The notes below the pieces were generated by a model that was not told the origin of the DNA, searched no databases, and saw nothing but the letters and a program-made list of their open reading frames with translations. Position numbers and translations under genes: made by a program. A DNA stretch of 7,840 bases from Bacteroidota bacterium (GTDB lineage: Bacteria; Bacteroidota; Bacteroidia; Bacteroidales; FEN-979): the NCBI GenBank assembly GCA_026391755.1, contig JAPLDN010000139.1:1-7840 (forward strand). Reading direction: 5' to 3'. Of the stretch, positions 1 to 6,773 are shown in pieces; position 1 is the stretch's first letter; each line of letters starts with the position of its first letter.

Positions 1-2781
1 AATTAAAGCTGTATCCTTTGAGACACAGCCCGCTTTTGTTGCATATACCCCAACTATGAACCGCCCCAGGCCATAATCTTTATAATTGATCACTGTGAAC
101 TGGGTTGTATCTCCGTTTGACCATAAGTAATTATCAGCTCCTGGTCCCCCGTTCAGGTATATGCTCATATTGGTGCATAAGCTGGTGTCGTGTAATTTCG
201 GTATTACCGGAAGGGCATTGACAGTTATATACTGCGTAGCGGTATTGGAACAACCCTGATGGCTTGTCTCCTTATACCAGACTGTATCTTTCCCGGTCCT
301 TGCATATTTAGGGCAGAACTGGCTTCCTCTTACACCTGAACTTCCTCCATAAATTCCCGGAGGAGCTCCGGGTTCGCCTTTCAACAAATAACATGAATCA
401 TCATTTGTACAATATTGCGGAATTAGTCCTGACAGTTTCACAGCAGGAAGCGGAGCAACATGGATCAGGGTGGTATCATCTGCAGAACAATTCCATTGAG
501 TTGTGACGTGGACGGTATACATGGTAAGGGAATCAGGACTGACTTTTATTGAAGCCGTAGTATCGCTTGTACTCCAAAGGAAGCGGGTTCCCTCGAGTGC
601 ATGAAGGATAATGGAATCGCCTTTACAAATTGTTGAGTCCTTAAAAAGTCCCGGCACCGGAATAGGATGCCTGGTTATGGATATGCTGTCACGAAAAATA
701 TTCCCAAGGATATTATAAACCTTAACCCGGTACAAGGTTGTTATTTTGGGAGAAACTGTCGGGTTATAGATTGTAGTATCAGTCATGGTCGAATCATACG
801 GGCTGGAAGTCCACACAATATAATCAGAGCCTGAGATGGTATCAAGTATTGAAATGTTAATACTTCCTCCTGCACAGGCTGACGGAATGCTATCTGACCT
901 GAACCTGAAAAAGCAGCTATCGACAGCTCCATCCTGGCTATGGGCGATTGCGAACACACTATCTCTTCCGATCCAGAAAGAATATGGTTTAAGGCTTTTC
1001 ATTAATCCGTTTGTATCAACTGAAAACTTCATGGAATGATTTCCTTTGAAAGTCCATGAAATAGTTAATGGGTCATAAACTGACTGAATAACGAGGGCGT
1101 TCATGTTGATGGAAGGGAATTGCGCATTGGCTGTTACCTTCTGGAGTGGATATTGGGCTTTGTTTAAGAAACCCGAAGAACGAAAGTCAAATCCGCTGAT
1201 CTTCACTGTGTCGTGATAAGCCGTGTCATGGGTGATAATGAAATTCGCAGTATTGGCCGAATCCGGAACGTTTACAATATTTGAATAAGGCATCCACACG
1301 GTAGAGTCTGATTTTATATCAAGGGTTTGCGTTTGGCTGAACCCGGGGAAGCTCACATTAACCCGGATATTACTCTGGTGGTTCCTGAGGCATCTTGTAT
1401 ATACTGTGAACTTGTTCGATCTTTTTTCAAGTCCGGCAAGTGCTGTAACCTTGCAGATTGTTCCCCCACCTTCTATTTTAAAGCATTTCCCGCCACTGGA
1501 CTGAGCTCCTTCCGATGGATCAAATCTTCCTTGTATGTTCAGGGTGTCATAATCAAATCCATCCGGCCATCCATTACGATCAAGATCAACATCCAGTTTT
1601 GGAAAGATATTTACTACCTTTTGAGCAATACTGTCGTAAAGCAATACTTTCCACTGGCTGTATGTCCTGATCGGGATGTTGTTCGAGGAACACCAAACCA
1701 ACAGACTGTCCATGCGGTGCAGATAGGCATTCCATCCCCCATAGGAATTTGTAAGTCTGGCAAAATCAAAAAGAACATAATGTTTGGCAATAGCTTCCGC
1801 GATTATATGAGAGTTGAATTTGAAGCTTGAACTTTCCATTGACAAGGCTTCGCTGTTAATTGCAAACTGTTTGTTTTTACCGGGGTTGAACTCGTTATAA
1901 CAAAATAAGGAAGGATTAATAAAGGAAGTGGATTGCCGAAACCCAAGTTTAACACCAAGGCTTGCCTGTAATTTCAACGGGCTGATCCAGGGATACGGAC
2001 CATCGGGGTGAATCCAGGTATATGGCCTGGTAATTTGCAAAGAATCAAATATATCAAGCGATCTTTTACCGAGAATCTTGACAGCCGAATCGTGCATTAC
2101 AACATCCTTATTCTGAATCTTGTGGTATTTGAAGTGCCAATGATCTCCAAAGTTTTTGGTTTCATCCCAAATTGTCCTAAGGTAAAGTGTATCGGGATCG
2201 GATGGATTAACTGCTTGCACATCATAAAACAAACACAAACTGTCGACCGGATGACCGAGATAAACTGCAAAATAGGCTGAAGGTGAAATCAGGTCGTGAA
2301 ATTCACCGGGTTCGTAGCTGATAACTTTGTTCCCGAAAACATTAATATAGCCTTCTCCATGAGACTGTGTTGTATCGAAAGCAGAGTATTTAAGACAGAT
2401 TTTCTGGCCCTTGATATGATCAACACCGGGTTTTTTACTGAAGAGATTTGTGTCCTGGTAATTTAACACATTGAAAAACTGAGTGGCATGGGTTGGAGTG
2501 TTATCCATGAGTTCGATGCCCCTGAGCGATAACGCCTTCAACGTATCAACATATTGAGGGACCAGCGGAAGCACATAGGAAGTGATAGCAAAAGAAAACT
2601 TTTGTCCGTGTTTTGAGAAAAGGGAATCATAGGAATGGACTTTGCTGATTGGCGGATTTTCGTCTATTCTGAAACCAATACCTCCCTGCTTTGTCGTATT
2701 CTGGCTGATTCCGGCTGAAGGCAGAAGCAGCGCGAGAGCAATAATCAACAGAAGACCGTATTGCATTCCTTTTCTTATCAT
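1..2781 (-). CDS. Large secreted multidomain protein with divergent NodB-like polysaccharide deacetylase domain, CBM-like module and Ig/PKD-like repeats (5' part only)
   Basis: One uninterrupted reading frame of 927 codons that continues past the left edge, so the C-terminus is missing. Residues 1-26 form a signal peptide (basic start, leucine-rich core, then GIS-Q). Residues 33-390 follow the order of a NodB-like deacetylase: motif 1 FRIDEN (37-42), motif 2 DNTPTH (93-98), a beta-rich insert (about 105-250), a proline/glycine motif RPYTWIHPDG (252-261), and an end resembling that of related deacetylases, TYSQWKVLLYDS (373-384). Residues 397-408 (DVDLDRNGWPDG) look like a calcium-binding linker, followed by a jelly-roll, carbohydrate-binding-like module to about 536. 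From about 549 onward come Ig/PKD-like repeats (roughly 549-632, 633-706, 709-777, 778-857, 858 onward), several with a W-S-x-x-D-T-T core. The ATG at 2781 lies 1 bp after the stop of the PorP/SprF gene. I infer a T9SS-exported surface protein whose sorting domain would lie beyond the window. Domain names rest on motif recognition only. The deacetylase call is moderately sure; enzyme activity is doubtful because metal ligands are altered. Confidence 0.72.
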   Translation of the reverse strand, partial: MIRKGMQYGLLLIIALALLLPSAGISQNTTKQGGIGFRIDENPPISKVHSYDSLFSKHGQKFSFAITSYVLPLVPQYVDTLKALSLRGIELMDNTPTHATQFFNVLNYQDTNLFSKKPGVDHIKGQKICLKYSAFDTTQSHGEGYINVFGNKVISYEPGEFHDLISPSAYFAVYLGHPVDSLCLFYDVQAVNPSDPDTLYLRTIWDETKNFGDHWHFKYHKIQNKDVVMHDSAVKILGKRSLDIFDSLQITRPYTWIHPDGPYPWISPLKLQASLGVKLGFRQSTSFINPSLFCYNEFNPGKNKQFAINSEALSMESSSFKFNSHIIAEAIAKHYVLFDFARLTNSYGGWNAYLHRMDSLLVWCSSNNIPIRTYSQWKVLLYDSIAQKVVNIFPKLDVDLDRNGWPDGFDYDTLNIQGRFDPSEGAQSSGGKCFKIEGGGTICKVTALAGLEKRSNKFTVYTRCLRNHQSNIRVNVSFPGFSQTQTLDIKSDSTVWMPYSNIVNVPDSANTANFIITHDTAYHDTVKISGFDFRSSGFLNKAQYPLQKVTANAQFPSINMNALVIQSVYDPLTISWTFKGNHSMKFSVDTNGLMKSLKPYSFWIGRDSVFAIAHSQDGAVDSCFFRFRSDSIPSACAGGSINISILDTISGSDYIVWTSSPYDSTMTDTTIYNPTVSPKITTLYRVKVYNILGNIFRDSISITRHPIPVPGLFKDSTICKGDSIILHALEGTRFLWSTSDTTASIKVSPDSLTMYTVHVTTQWNCSADDTTLIHVAPLPAVKLSGLIPQYCTNDDSCYLLKGEPGAPPGIYGGSSGVRGSQFCPKYARTGKDTVWYKETSHQGCSNTATQYITVNALPVIPKLHDTSLCTNMSIYLNGGPGADNYLWSNGDTTQFTVINYKDYGLGRFIVGVYATKAGCVSKDTALI

Positions 2782-2782
2782 T

Positions 2783-3718
2783 TCAATAGTCTTTAAGCTT
2801 TAAAGGATTAGCTTTTTTCTGCTTTTTCCCCTGCAGTGTATAACCCAGAGTGATTTCATGGGTACCGCTGCTTTTTCCCATCATTGCACTTCCCGAAAAT
2901 TCATAGTTATACCCTAAAGTGAAAGAATTTGCGACACAGAAACCAGCGTTTGCAACTATTGTGTTTCCTCTACGGTACAGGAGGCCAAGCCAGAAGCTTT
3001 CCCTGTATTTGATCATTAAGCCTGCATCGATAAGCCAGGGAGCGCCCTGCATGTTGCGATAAAGTATATCAAACTGCATTCCCCAATCCTTACCAAACAT
3101 AAGAAGGTAATTCACGTAGGCCTGGAAGTTTGTCCCCATAGTCAGGTAATTGGAATATTGGGTTTCCTGATAAAGTGACCTGTTATTAAAAAGATAGGGA
3201 AACCCAACGCAGACATTAAGAGTTTTAAATGAATACATCAGGCTTGCGCCGCAGTTAACATAGGTTTCTGTAGCTTTCCCGGAACTATTGACCATAGGGT
3301 CATTCGCATCAACAAGAATCAGGTTTGAAAGGTCAATTGAATTTTGGTATAAGCCAGGGCTGATACCGAAATGAAGAAAATGGTCTGTGGCTAATTGAAG
3401 GTGATAAGCATAATTTAAATTTACAGAGAAATATCTGACTATTCCTGCCTTGTTAAGCACGATGTTCGTTCCAAGGCCCATATTCTTGTATGGTGTCCCT
3501 TCAATATTGACAGCTCCGGTCACAGGCGCTCCCGGGATGCCGGTCCATTCATTTCTCTGAGTCAGATATACCTGGAATAATGAAGAAATGCCGGTGAACG
3601 AAGGAGCAAGAATTCCTGGGTTTATGCGATACTCATCCAAAACCGGGTATTGCTGGGCGTCGGCAATCCGCAGAGCAAAGAGTGAGATAAGAAACAACAA
3701 TAACCGGTATCTGCGCAT
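2783..3718 (-). CDS. PorP/SprF family type IX secretion system outer membrane protein
   Basis: A 311-residue protein of normal length for the PorP/SprF family, which forms outer membrane beta-barrels tied to T9SS. Family members work with adjacent type B cargo proteins such as SprB of Flavobacterium. A signal peptide covers residues 1-21 (cut after ADA, before QQ). The family start is recognisable: a short segment with YRINPG (30-35, usually NPA), then RNEWTGIPGAP (55-65). Alternating beta-strand pattern fills the rest, and SGTHEITLGY (284-293) matches the conserved end of the barrel. A short lysine-rich tail (298-309) closes it. It sits 19 bp after the stop of a type B sorting-domain protein and 1 bp before the start of the giant surface protein, which suggests it serves one or both as cargo partner. 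The family call is firm; the specific partner is inferred. Confidence 0.9.
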   Translation of the reverse strand: MRRYRLLLFLISLFALRIADAQQYPVLDEYRINPGILAPSFTGISSLFQVYLTQRNEWTGIPGAPVTGAVNIEGTPYKNMGLGTNIVLNKAGIVRYFSVNLNYAYHLQLATDHFLHFGISPGLYQNSIDLSNLILVDANDPMVNSSGKATETYVNCGASLMYSFKTLNVCVGFPYLFNNRSLYQETQYSNYLTMGTNFQAYVNYLLMFGKDWGMQFDILYRNMQGAPWLIDAGLMIKYRESFWLGLLYRRGNTIVANAGFCVANSFTLGYNYEFSGSAMMGKSSGTHEITLGYTLQGKKQKKANPLKLKDY

Positions 3719-3737
3719 AGCTCAGGGCTTCATCTGA

Positions 3738-4799
3738 TCATTTTAAGATATTCACGTTTCCTTTATAAAGAATTTGATTATGACAGCGGACGAAATAATA
3801 GTAAGTGTCGTTTTCCAGCTTTTTCCCGTTAAATGTTCCATCCCAGTCGTTATTGTAATTACTGCTTGAGAATACTTCAATTCCATAGCGGTTAAAAACA
3901 TTGACTTCGCAAGGCTTAAAGTCACTAAGATTCAGGATTTCCCACCTGTCATTATAGCCATCGCCGTTTGGTGTAAACAGGTTGGCAATAACAGGTTCCG
4001 GACCCGGTTCTGTAACCGTAACATTGAATCCTGCCTGGCCTGAACATGACTGATTGAATGCTTCCACTGAATAATACCCTGCTTTTATGATCAGTATAGT
4101 ATATGTTTTTTCATTCGTGGACCACCTGACACTGTCGTATGTGCCCCTGACACTTGCAATCAGTGTGTCGACCCTATGCATTACGGTATCCCTGGAATAA
4201 TCAATAATAACTACCGGATTGCCTGTCACCTTTAATGAATGGGATACTGAATCCTTGCAGGTATCATTGAAACTTGCCACCATAGTTACCCTGTAAGTTC
4301 CTGCTCCAGGATAGAAATGTGTTGGGTTTTTAGCGGTTGAATTCATGCTCCCGTCTCCAAACCTCCATAAATAATGAACGACTGCACTATCTCCATAGAT
4401 GAGGGTCTGGTTAGTGAATCTTGCAGGTTCCTGGATACAAGTTGAAGTTGTTGAAAATAAAGGAGTGAGAAAGTTCACCGGAACAAGCTTGTAAATTGCT
4501 TTTGCAATACCATTTTTCGTGATGGCTTTTAAACCGACGCTATGCTTACCAGGGGAACTATAAATGGTTGCGTTTACCGTGTCGTTGCCGTCTTGGAACA
4601 TTCCGTCACCATGCAGATCCCAGGCAATTGAGATAATAGTGTCTTTTGGCTGTGTGGTAGTATCGACCGAACAACTGCTTTTGAACTGGGTAGTTCCTCC
4701 AAGACATACCGTTGTATAGGTAAAATTGACCACAAGTTCCTGCCCCTTTGAGGGCAGGAACCAGGTCAACATTATAATGGCAAGCAGAAACTTCCTCAT
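3738..4799 (-). CDS. PKD-domain secreted protein with gliding motility-associated C-terminal (T9SS type B sorting) domain
   Basis: A 353-residue exported protein. Residues 1-19 are a signal peptide ending KG-Q. Residues 21-110 form a first PKD-like domain (AWDLHGDG at 59-66 marks the core). Residues 111-193 form a clear PKD domain (YLWRFGDGS at 143-151, then NPTHFYPGAGTYRVTM at 158-173). Residues 194-264 form an Ig-like domain with RWSTNE (225-230). The C-terminal domain is textbook for the gliding motility-associated/CHU_C family: LFTPNGDGYND (274-284), VFNRYGIEVF (301-310), DWDGTFNGKKL (318-328), TYYYFV (332-337), and a final GNVNILK. This domain directs secretion through T9SS and is typically paired with a PorP/SprF protein, which is exactly the next gene. 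The gene begins 9 bp after the FKBP gene stop, so co-transcription is likely. It is probably a surface adhesin or structural protein; the ligand cannot be told. Confidence 0.92.
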   Translation of the reverse strand: MRKFLLAIIMLTWFLPSKGQELVVNFTYTTVCLGGTTQFKSSCSVDTTTQPKDTIISIAWDLHGDGMFQDGNDTVNATIYSSPGKHSVGLKAITKNGIAKAIYKLVPVNFLTPLFSTTSTCIQEPARFTNQTLIYGDSAVVHYLWRFGDGSMNSTAKNPTHFYPGAGTYRVTMVASFNDTCKDSVSHSLKVTGNPVVIIDYSRDTVMHRVDTLIASVRGTYDSVRWSTNEKTYTILIIKAGYYSVEAFNQSCSGQAGFNVTVTEPGPEPVIANLFTPNGDGYNDRWEILNLSDFKPCEVNVFNRYGIEVFSSSNYNNDWDGTFNGKKLENDTYYYFVRCHNQILYKGNVNILK

Positions 4800-4808
4800 T
4801 GCCGGAGT

Positions 4809-5990
4809 TTACTTCTTTGGAGTTGCAGGTTGTGGATTTTTTACATCGAGAAGTTCGACATCAAAAACCAATGTAGAATAGGGAGGAATTGTTCCCATAT
4901 CGCGTTCACCGTATCCCATGGTTGAAGGAATGATCAGTATTGCAACAGTTTTTCCTGCTGCAGCCTTTGCACCGGTTCCTTTTACTTTTTCAATGTAATA
5001 AATCCCGCTTGCTGTTGGTTTGGCAGTAATATTCTTCTCTTTCAGGTATTTGCTGAGATTAGCAGCTTCATCAGTCTTGTTTTTCTTCAATTTTTCGTCT
5101 GCTTTTTTCTTTTCTTCTGAAAGGGTCTTTTCATGATCTGCCTTAGTCTGAACATTGACAATTTCAAGTTCATAAATCATGGTTGAGAAAGGAGGTACCA
5201 CGGCACCTCTTCCGGCCTCACCAAAAGCAAGTTTTGAAGGAACGATAACCGTTGCTTTTCCGCCTTTTTTCATCATGTGGATGGCTTCTTCCACACCCGG
5301 TGTGTCAAAACGCTTGCCATACTCAAACGTAATGGGCTCTCCCTTGTCGTAAGACGAAAAAAGCTGTTTGCCGTCGATCAGTGACACTTTAAAATGAACG
5401 CTGACCCACGTGCCTGTATCAATTTTAATACCATTTCCTGCAAGTGATTCAAGGAAATAGATACCTGAGGTTGTAGGTTGCGTTGTAATGTTCTTGTCCT
5501 TGATATATTTTGCAAGGTCAGCCTGCTCTTTTTTGATCAGGGTCTGAGGATTGTCGACCGTGAGAAGCTTAAGGTAGAATGTAATTACAGAATTCGTATC
5601 AACAAACTTCGGACGGGAAGGTTGACGGAAAGTTTTCTTAAACAAAGAATCGGCATTGATCAGAAACACGGCGCTGTCGCCTGCTGATAAAAGCTTTAAA
5701 CCTTCGTAAATATCACCTTTAAAGTCAGAAGCGGGCAGCTGAAACCTGATTGGTGTACCGCCCTGGTTCTTGCGGCTGTCAAACATTACAGAGTCTTTAT
5801 ACTGCCACTTCATCTGCAAAGACACCCAGTCACCCATCTTTGGTTTTACGGTGTCCTTCGAACCTTTAATAATTTTATAATACAAGCCATTGGCAGTTTT
5901 ATCATATCCTGCATATTTGGATGAACAGGCGAAAGTCGTCAATGCCAGCAGTGATAAAAATCCCAAGGATTTAATGAAGTTGTTTTTCAT
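4809..5990 (-). CDS. Multi-domain FKBP-type peptidyl-prolyl cis-trans isomerase lipoprotein, third domain internally truncated
   Basis: A 393-residue envelope protein. Residues 1-21 form a lipoprotein signal with acceptor Cys22 in TTFACSS (the -3 residue is T, so a loose lipobox). Domain 1 (about 31-146) is a divergent FKBP that keeps FDS (70-72) but lacks the usual YG loop. Domain 2 (about 174-280) is full length, but the catalytic FD pair of human FKBP12 reads LF (210-211), the central Trp is Val233, and the loop is LAFG (254-257). Domain 3 (about 327-383) has the first strand (GTGAKAAAGKTV) joined directly to the last part (ILIIPSTMGYGERDMG, then IPPYSTLVFDVELLDV), so about 49 residues are missing relative to domain 2. 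A charged helical linker before domain 2 (LIKKEQADLAKYIKDKNI) recurs before domain 3 (TDEAANLSKYLKEKNI), indicating duplication of a linker-plus-domain unit. Likely a folding helper at the inner or outer membrane. It heads the operon, which otherwise carries T9SS proteins. Confidence 0.88.
   Translation of the reverse strand: MKNNFIKSLGFLSLLALTTFACSSKYAGYDKTANGLYYKIIKGSKDTVKPKMGDWVSLQMKWQYKDSVMFDSRKNQGGTPIRFQLPASDFKGDIYEGLKLLSAGDSAVFLINADSLFKKTFRQPSRPKFVDTNSVITFYLKLLTVDNPQTLIKKEQADLAKYIKDKNITTQPTTSGIYFLESLAGNGIKIDTGTWVSVHFKVSLIDGKQLFSSYDKGEPITFEYGKRFDTPGVEEAIHMMKKGGKATVIVPSKLAFGEAGRGAVVPPFSTMIYELEIVNVQTKADHEKTLSEEKKKADEKLKKNKTDEAANLSKYLKEKNITAKPTASGIYYIEKVKGTGAKAAAGKTVAILIIPSTMGYGERDMGTIPPYSTLVFDVELLDVKNPQPATPKK
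4935..4958 (-). other. In-frame deletion junction inside FKBP domain 3
   Basis: At residues 346-351 the domain passes from GKTV (start of the second strand) straight to AILIIPS (penultimate strand). In domain 2 of the same protein the equivalent positions, V196 and A246, are 50 residues apart, so about 147 bp appear to be missing here while the frame is kept. The flanking segments look like good FKBP sequence. The lost part would carry the FD motif, the flap and the central helix, so this domain cannot form a normal active site. I infer a deletion from the internal comparison; an assembly error is also possible. Confidence 0.7.
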
Positions 5991-6192
5991 GTTTTTGATT
6001 TTAATTGTTTCTAATTGTTATTCTTAATTAAATAGTGATTAAATTGGTTATATGTAAAAAAATCATTCTCAGCACCTTAACTGAACTATTTTATCTTTTT
6101 CCCCTGGTATAAATATTTGAACAAGATAGTAAAGTCCGCTACAGCCGGATATATAAAATTAGGCTTACTTATTAACACTTTATCAAAGGTTA
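5991..6192. other. AT-rich intergenic region between two minus-strand transcription units
   Basis: A 202-bp gap with no convincing gene; the short plus-strand frame at 6117-6308 runs into the antisense of the FKBP lipoprotein. The part next to the start at 5990 is A-rich on the coding strand (minus strand ends AATCAAAAAC before ATG), as is usual for Bacteroidota leaders without a Shine-Dalgarno. A weak hairpin (minus strand TTCAG, 8-base loop, CTGAG, 6068-6085) followed by seven T residues (6062-6056) could act as a terminator of the upstream unit, but the stem is only 4 pairs plus a wobble. No exact -7 element was found, so the promoter of the downstream four-gene operon is unplaced. Confidence 0.4.
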
Positions 6193-6771
6193 TTAACGGC
6201 TTCCCCTGTCCGTATCAAGGATTTGAATATCATAAACAAGGCTTGCGCCTGCAGGGATTTTTTTCAAATCTCCAATTAAACCATATCCAAGATGAGAAGG
6301 GACAATAAGCCTGGCGCGATCACCCATCCGGAGAAACATCAGGGCTTCCTGCAAACCGGTTTCACCTTCAGAAGTTCCTGGATAAATAACCTTTATACCT
6401 GTTGAATCAGAATCATACACCTCATTACCATTGAGAAGTGCAAGTCTGTATTTAAGATGTACTTCCATGCCTTTGGAAATTTTTGCGCCCTGACCTTTAC
6501 TGAAGACCATATACCTGAGCCCTGTCGATGTTTTAACCATCTTCCATTGATGCCTTGAAATGTAATCCTCAATTTCATCATTTTCAGTCCTGACTACCTG
6601 CTGGTTGTAATTAAGCAGTTTTTCATCCATCATCCGGATATGATCTGTTGCCTTCGCCCTTCTTGTTTCAGGTTCGCATGAAGTCAGAAGGAATAAGAGA
6701 AAGGATGCTGTAATAGCAATGAAGAGCAGCTTGCATGCCCCTGAAAAGAGCGGATGATTACAGGCTAACAT
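6193..6771 (-). CDS. FKBP-type peptidyl-prolyl cis-trans isomerase lipoprotein, GldI-like
   Basis: A 192-residue lipoprotein. The signal is long, with a hydrophobic core at 15-29 and a good lipobox LTSC giving acceptor Cys32. Residues 42-80 form a helical stretch that includes QVVRTENDEIEDYISRHQW (58-76), a pattern I associate with Bacteroidota GldI-type FKBPs. The FKBP domain (82-187) is complete: strand EVHLKYRL, YDS (119-121, equivalent to FDS of FKBP12), IVPSHLGYG (156-164), and IPAGASLVYDIQIL (172-185). The central Trp is replaced by Leu140, common in distant members. It should catalyse or chaperone proline isomerisation in the envelope; GldI itself supports gliding and secretion in Flavobacterium, but orthology is not proven here. 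The ATG at 6771 follows the TGA of the nrnA remnant by 2 bp, so it was probably co-transcribed and translationally coupled with it. Confidence 0.88.
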   Translation of the reverse strand: MLACNHPLFSGACKLLFIAITASFLLFLLTSCEPETRRAKATDHIRMMDEKLLNYNQQVVRTENDEIEDYISRHQWKMVKTSTGLRYMVFSKGQGAKISKGMEVHLKYRLALLNGNEVYDSDSTGIKVIYPGTSEGETGLQEALMFLRMGDRARLIVPSHLGYGLIGDLKKIPAGASLVYDIQILDTDRGSR

Positions 6772-6773
6772 CC

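Noticed and set aside
836..2280. Plus-strand open frames at 836-1039, 1327-1830 and 2008-2280
   Set aside because: All lie antisense to the continuous 927-codon secreted protein, whose domain motifs are clear; their translations show no recognisable domains or export signals.
5478..5687. Plus-strand open frame inside the multi-FKBP gene
   Set aside because: Antisense of well-recognised FKBP domain 1 and the linker; no domain of its own.
6131..6147. Hairpin around TCCG/CGGA as a terminator of the nrnA-FKBP unit
   Set aside because: Only four base pairs and no following T tract.
6184..6192. Minus-strand TAACCTTTG as a promoter for the four-gene operon
   Set aside because: The spacer is one base too long for TAnnTTTG, no -33 box is seen, and the leader would be about 190 bases.
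6117..6308. Short plus-strand frame across the end of the GldI-like gene
   Set aside because: Overlaps the conserved C-terminus of the FKBP lipoprotein on the other strand and shows no family features.
6393..6581. Minus-strand frame inside the GldI-like gene, and similar frames at 6794-7021 (minus) and 6826-7023 (plus)
   Set aside because: Frame shadows of the FKBP and DHHA1 coding sequences.
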